Origin: an uncultured Alphaproteobacteria bacterium
GTDB taxonomy: Bacteria > Pseudomonadota > Alphaproteobacteria > Rhodobacterales > Rhodobacteraceae
Direction: 5' to 3'
DNA length: 64,000 bases
Assembly (NCBI GenBank): GCA_902625475.1
Contig: CACOBR010000004.1
Location: forward strand, 1-64,000
This document shows positions 62,253-64,000 of the stretch, piece by piece (positions within the stretch are counted from its first letter, which is position 1; each line of letters opens with the position of its first letter). The position numbers were made by a program, and so were the translations under genes. The notes under the pieces were generated by a model. It made no database searches. It saw nothing but the letters and a program-made list of their open reading frames with translations, and had not been told where the DNA came from.

Positions 62253-62288
62253 TTTTTTTAATTATTATTAAATTTACAAAATGATAAA

Positions 62289-63593
62289 TTAACCTAAAAC
62301 TGACATACTACTTTCTTTATTAATGGTTCTATTTCTAGAATAAAATCCTACATTTATCTCTCTATTTATATTTTGAAGTTTAAGCTTTATAGGATCTTTG
62401 TCATGGTCATGTCCATTTTCACATTTTTGAATAAGATTAGCCATCATTACACCAGCTATTGGTGCGTTTTTATATTGATTACCACTAGAACCAATCGCCA
62501 TGTAATATCCTGGTAAACTTGATTTATCATATATTGGTATCCAATCATCTGATACATCATATAAGGCAACTACGCCTTTCATGTTTGTTGTAATAGGCAT
62601 ATCAGGGAATCTTTGAGCTTGTCTAAAAAGTTGGGTTTTCCATTGGTCTGTGAAATTCTGATCCCAATTATCAGGATCAACAAAAATTCTATCATCACAA
62701 ACAGGGTCTTCACTTCCTATTAAAATATGATTTCCTATTTCAGGTCTACTATAGCAACCAATATCACTATCAGAAATCACGAAGGCATTATTTTCATAGT
62801 CAAAACCCTTGGGTGGTTTTACATGAGCTACTTCTACTTTTAGAGCTTTAGTTTTAATGTTCATATCATTTTCTACACCGGCCATTTGATTTATTTTCAT
62901 TGAGTGAGGTCCGGCTACATTAACAACTACAGGTGCATAAATTGATTCCCCATTATCCAGTAAAATACCTGATACTCTATCTTTATCAGTAAGAATTTCC
63001 TCAACTGAGCTATTGAACAAATAATCAGCTCCTTTTTTTTCAGAGGCTCTTTGTAGATTATGGGCAGATAGTTGTGGATCACTTATATATCCCGCTGTTG
63101 GAAAGAAAATAGCTCCCTTTAAATTTTCACCATTATTTTTACCAAATTCTTTATCTGAAGTAAGTTTGACGGGACCAAATTTTCCTGTTTCCACTATGGG
63201 AAGTTTGTTTTTGATCATTTCTGAGTTCCAACTTTCAAAAGGTATATCTAGTTCTTGGGCTCTAGCAATAACATTTTTTAAGTAATCATTTTCTTTTGTT
63301 TGATAGATCATGCAACCGCATTCAATAAATTTTGCAAGTCCTTTTTCATCTTTGTATTCTAAATATTCTTCCCACTTTTTCCAATAGTGATAACCTTCAT
63401 AAGCTAAAGCACAACCGTCAAAAGTTGAATAATGTACTCGAATAATTGCGCAAGAGGCAGATGTTGAACCATAACCTGACGTTGGATTACGATCGATGTT
63501 CAATGTTTTAAAACCTTTTTTTGATAATTCAAAAGAGACTGCAGCACCTATCACTCCAGCACCAATAATAATAGCATCATATTTGATTTTCAA
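62289..63593 (-). CDS. FAD-dependent amine/amino acid oxidoreductase (DAO family)
   Basis: Flavoprotein of the D-amino acid oxidase/sarcosine oxidase fold, 434 residues. FAD motif IIIGAGVIGAAVSFEL at the start, STSASCAIIRVHYST next to the flavin, VVNVAGPHS, and a C-terminal YMAIGSSGNQYKNAPIAG. A TTG at 63593 with GAGGAG seven bases upstream is the best start; an ATG at 63608 lies upstream of that site without one of its own. It oxidises a secondary or primary amine, giving H2O2 if O2 is the acceptor. Convergent with the unknown gene at 61.3 kb. Confidence 0.88.
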   Translation of the reverse strand: MKIKYDAIIIGAGVIGAAVSFELSKKGFKTLNIDRNPTSGYGSTSASCAIIRVHYSTFDGCALAYEGYHYWKKWEEYLEYKDEKGLAKFIECGCMIYQTKENDYLKNVIARAQELDIPFESWNSEMIKNKLPIVETGKFGPVKLTSDKEFGKNNGENLKGAIFFPTAGYISDPQLSAHNLQRASEKKGADYLFNSSVEEILTDKDRVSGILLDNGESIYAPVVVNVAGPHSMKINQMAGVENDMNIKTKALKVEVAHVKPPKGFDYENNAFVISDSDIGCYSRPEIGNHILIGSEDPVCDDRIFVDPDNWDQNFTDQWKTQLFRQAQRFPDMPITTNMKGVVALYDVSDDWIPIYDKSSLPGYYMAIGSSGNQYKNAPIAGVMMANLIQKCENGHDHDKDPIKLKLQNINREINVGFYSRNRTINKESSMSVLG

Positions 63594-63674
63594 TTTTTTG
63601 CTCCTCATGGAAACTAATATTAAATATTAAATCTTAAACTTATTTTAACAGATAGTAATTTAATTGATATTTTT

Positions 63675-64000
63675 TTACCAATTTATTTTCGTTTGATTTG
63701 TATTCATTAAAAAATTATTTGCTTTTGAAAATGGTCTTGATCCAAAAAAGCCGTAATTAGCTGAGTATGGTGATGGGTGAGCACTCTTTATAATCTTATT
63801 ATTTGTACTATTTATAATCTTAGCTTTCTCTTGAGCATGTTTACCCCATAAAAGATATACTATATTTTTTTTGTTCTCATTTAATTTACTAAGAACATAA
63901 TCTGTAAATCGTTCCCATCCTATATTCCTATGGGAACCAGGTTTTCCTCTTTCTACTGTAAGATAAGTATTTAAAAGAAGTACCCCCTGATTACTCCAAC
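63675..64000 (-). CDS. ung: Uracil-DNA glycosylase, C-terminal part
   Basis: The last 108 residues of family 1 uracil-DNA glycosylase, which removes uracil from DNA. The minus strand reads QGVLLLNTYLTVERGKPGSH, WERFTDYV and VYLLWGKHAQEKAKII, then the DNA-intercalating loop HPSPYSANYGFFGSRPFSKAN; family members usually have HPSPLS, so a tyrosine replaces leucine in the minor-groove loop. The gene runs off the window, so the catalytic aspartate is not seen. Confidence 0.93.
   Translation of the reverse strand, partial: WSNQGVLLLNTYLTVERGKPGSHRNIGWERFTDYVLSKLNENKKNIVYLLWGKHAQEKAKIINSTNNKIIKSAHPSPYSANYGFFGSRPFSKANNFLMNTNQTKINW

Noticed and set aside
1-64000. CRISPR arrays, insertion sequences and rRNA genes
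   Set aside because: Looked for regularly spaced repeats, transposase signatures with inverted ends and ribosomal RNA blocks; none was seen by eye.

Overview
The window looks like the chromosome of a low-GC, probably marine or aquatic alphaproteobacterium. The best evidence is the order murA, DUF2948, hisD, UPF0262, low-molecular-weight phosphatase, infA, maf, short RNase E/G, tRNA-Phe (13.0-19.4 kb), which is a typical alphaproteobacterial core block. Gene spacing is tight, start codons are often GTG or TTG, and most of the sequence is very AT-rich. The exact lineage (for example AEGEAN-169- or HIMB59-like groups) cannot be settled from the sequence alone.

Layout. 0-2.7 kb: an Fe(III) ABC uptake pair (binding protein and fused permease) with no ATPase gene beside it. 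2.7-8.4 kb: a minus-strand operon of an SBP56-type methanethiol oxidase, a 2Fe-2S ferredoxin and an amidinotransferase-fold hydrolase. It is divergent from a glutathione-dependent formaldehyde oxidation pair (class III alcohol dehydrogenase and S-formylglutathione hydrolase) followed by an aquaporin. Read together this is a C1/organosulfur oxidation module: the oxidase would make formaldehyde, H2S and H2O2, and the neighbours would deal with at least the formaldehyde. 8.4-12.7 kb: an ABC exporter, an acyl-CoA synthetase and two small unknown proteins. 12.8-19.4 kb: tRNA-Thr, the core block and tRNA-Phe.

After tRNA-Phe the window becomes almost entirely accessory sugar metabolism. 19.9-24.1 kb: a GFA-family protein and an uxuA-uxuB-kdgK operon for hexuronate breakdown, with uxuB broken by a one-base frameshift. 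24.5-43.2 kb: a segment of clearly higher GC (about 45% in single 60-base lines against 25-32% outside). It carries a polyol/sugar cluster: aldehyde dehydrogenase, PfkB kinase, mannitol-type dehydrogenase, D-lyxose isomerase, a fatty acid hydroxylase, a P-loop sugar kinase, an SDR, and a complete ABC importer whose two permeases have extra membrane segments. It then has an aldose-epimerase-like protein, an aldolase, a Gfo/Idh/MocA oxidoreductase and another PfkB kinase. Two genes in it (an aldo/keto reductase and a zinc alcohol dehydrogenase) are decayed. 43.4-52.1 kb: a second, AT-rich sugar cluster of a GntR/FadR regulator with a perfect 23-bp palindrome in front of it, a FrcBCA-type ABC importer, a two-subunit GMC dehydrogenase, an aldehyde dehydrogenase and an enolase-superfamily dehydratase, probably one long operon for oxidative sugar degradation.

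52.2-55.1 kb: three genes for a C-methylated deoxysugar (CDP-glucose 4,6-dehydratase, 3,5-epimerase, C-methyltransferase), followed by a scar in which the front of a fatty acid desaturase is joined to the tail of a MobA-like nucleotidyltransferase. 55.6-63.6 kb: an amino-acid-type ABC importer split over two divergent arms, surrounded by a class V aminotransferase, two AhpD-fold proteins, a 2-oxoglutarate/Fe(II)-type oxygenase, an unrecognised protein and a FAD amine oxidase. This looks like uptake and oxidation of an amino compound. The window ends inside a uracil-DNA glycosylase gene.

The strongest candidates for undescribed biology are the methanethiol oxidase-ferredoxin-amidinohydrolase operon, the kinase/aldolase sugar pathway with its unusual permeases in the GC-rich island, and the amine-oxidising ABC cluster at the right-hand end.
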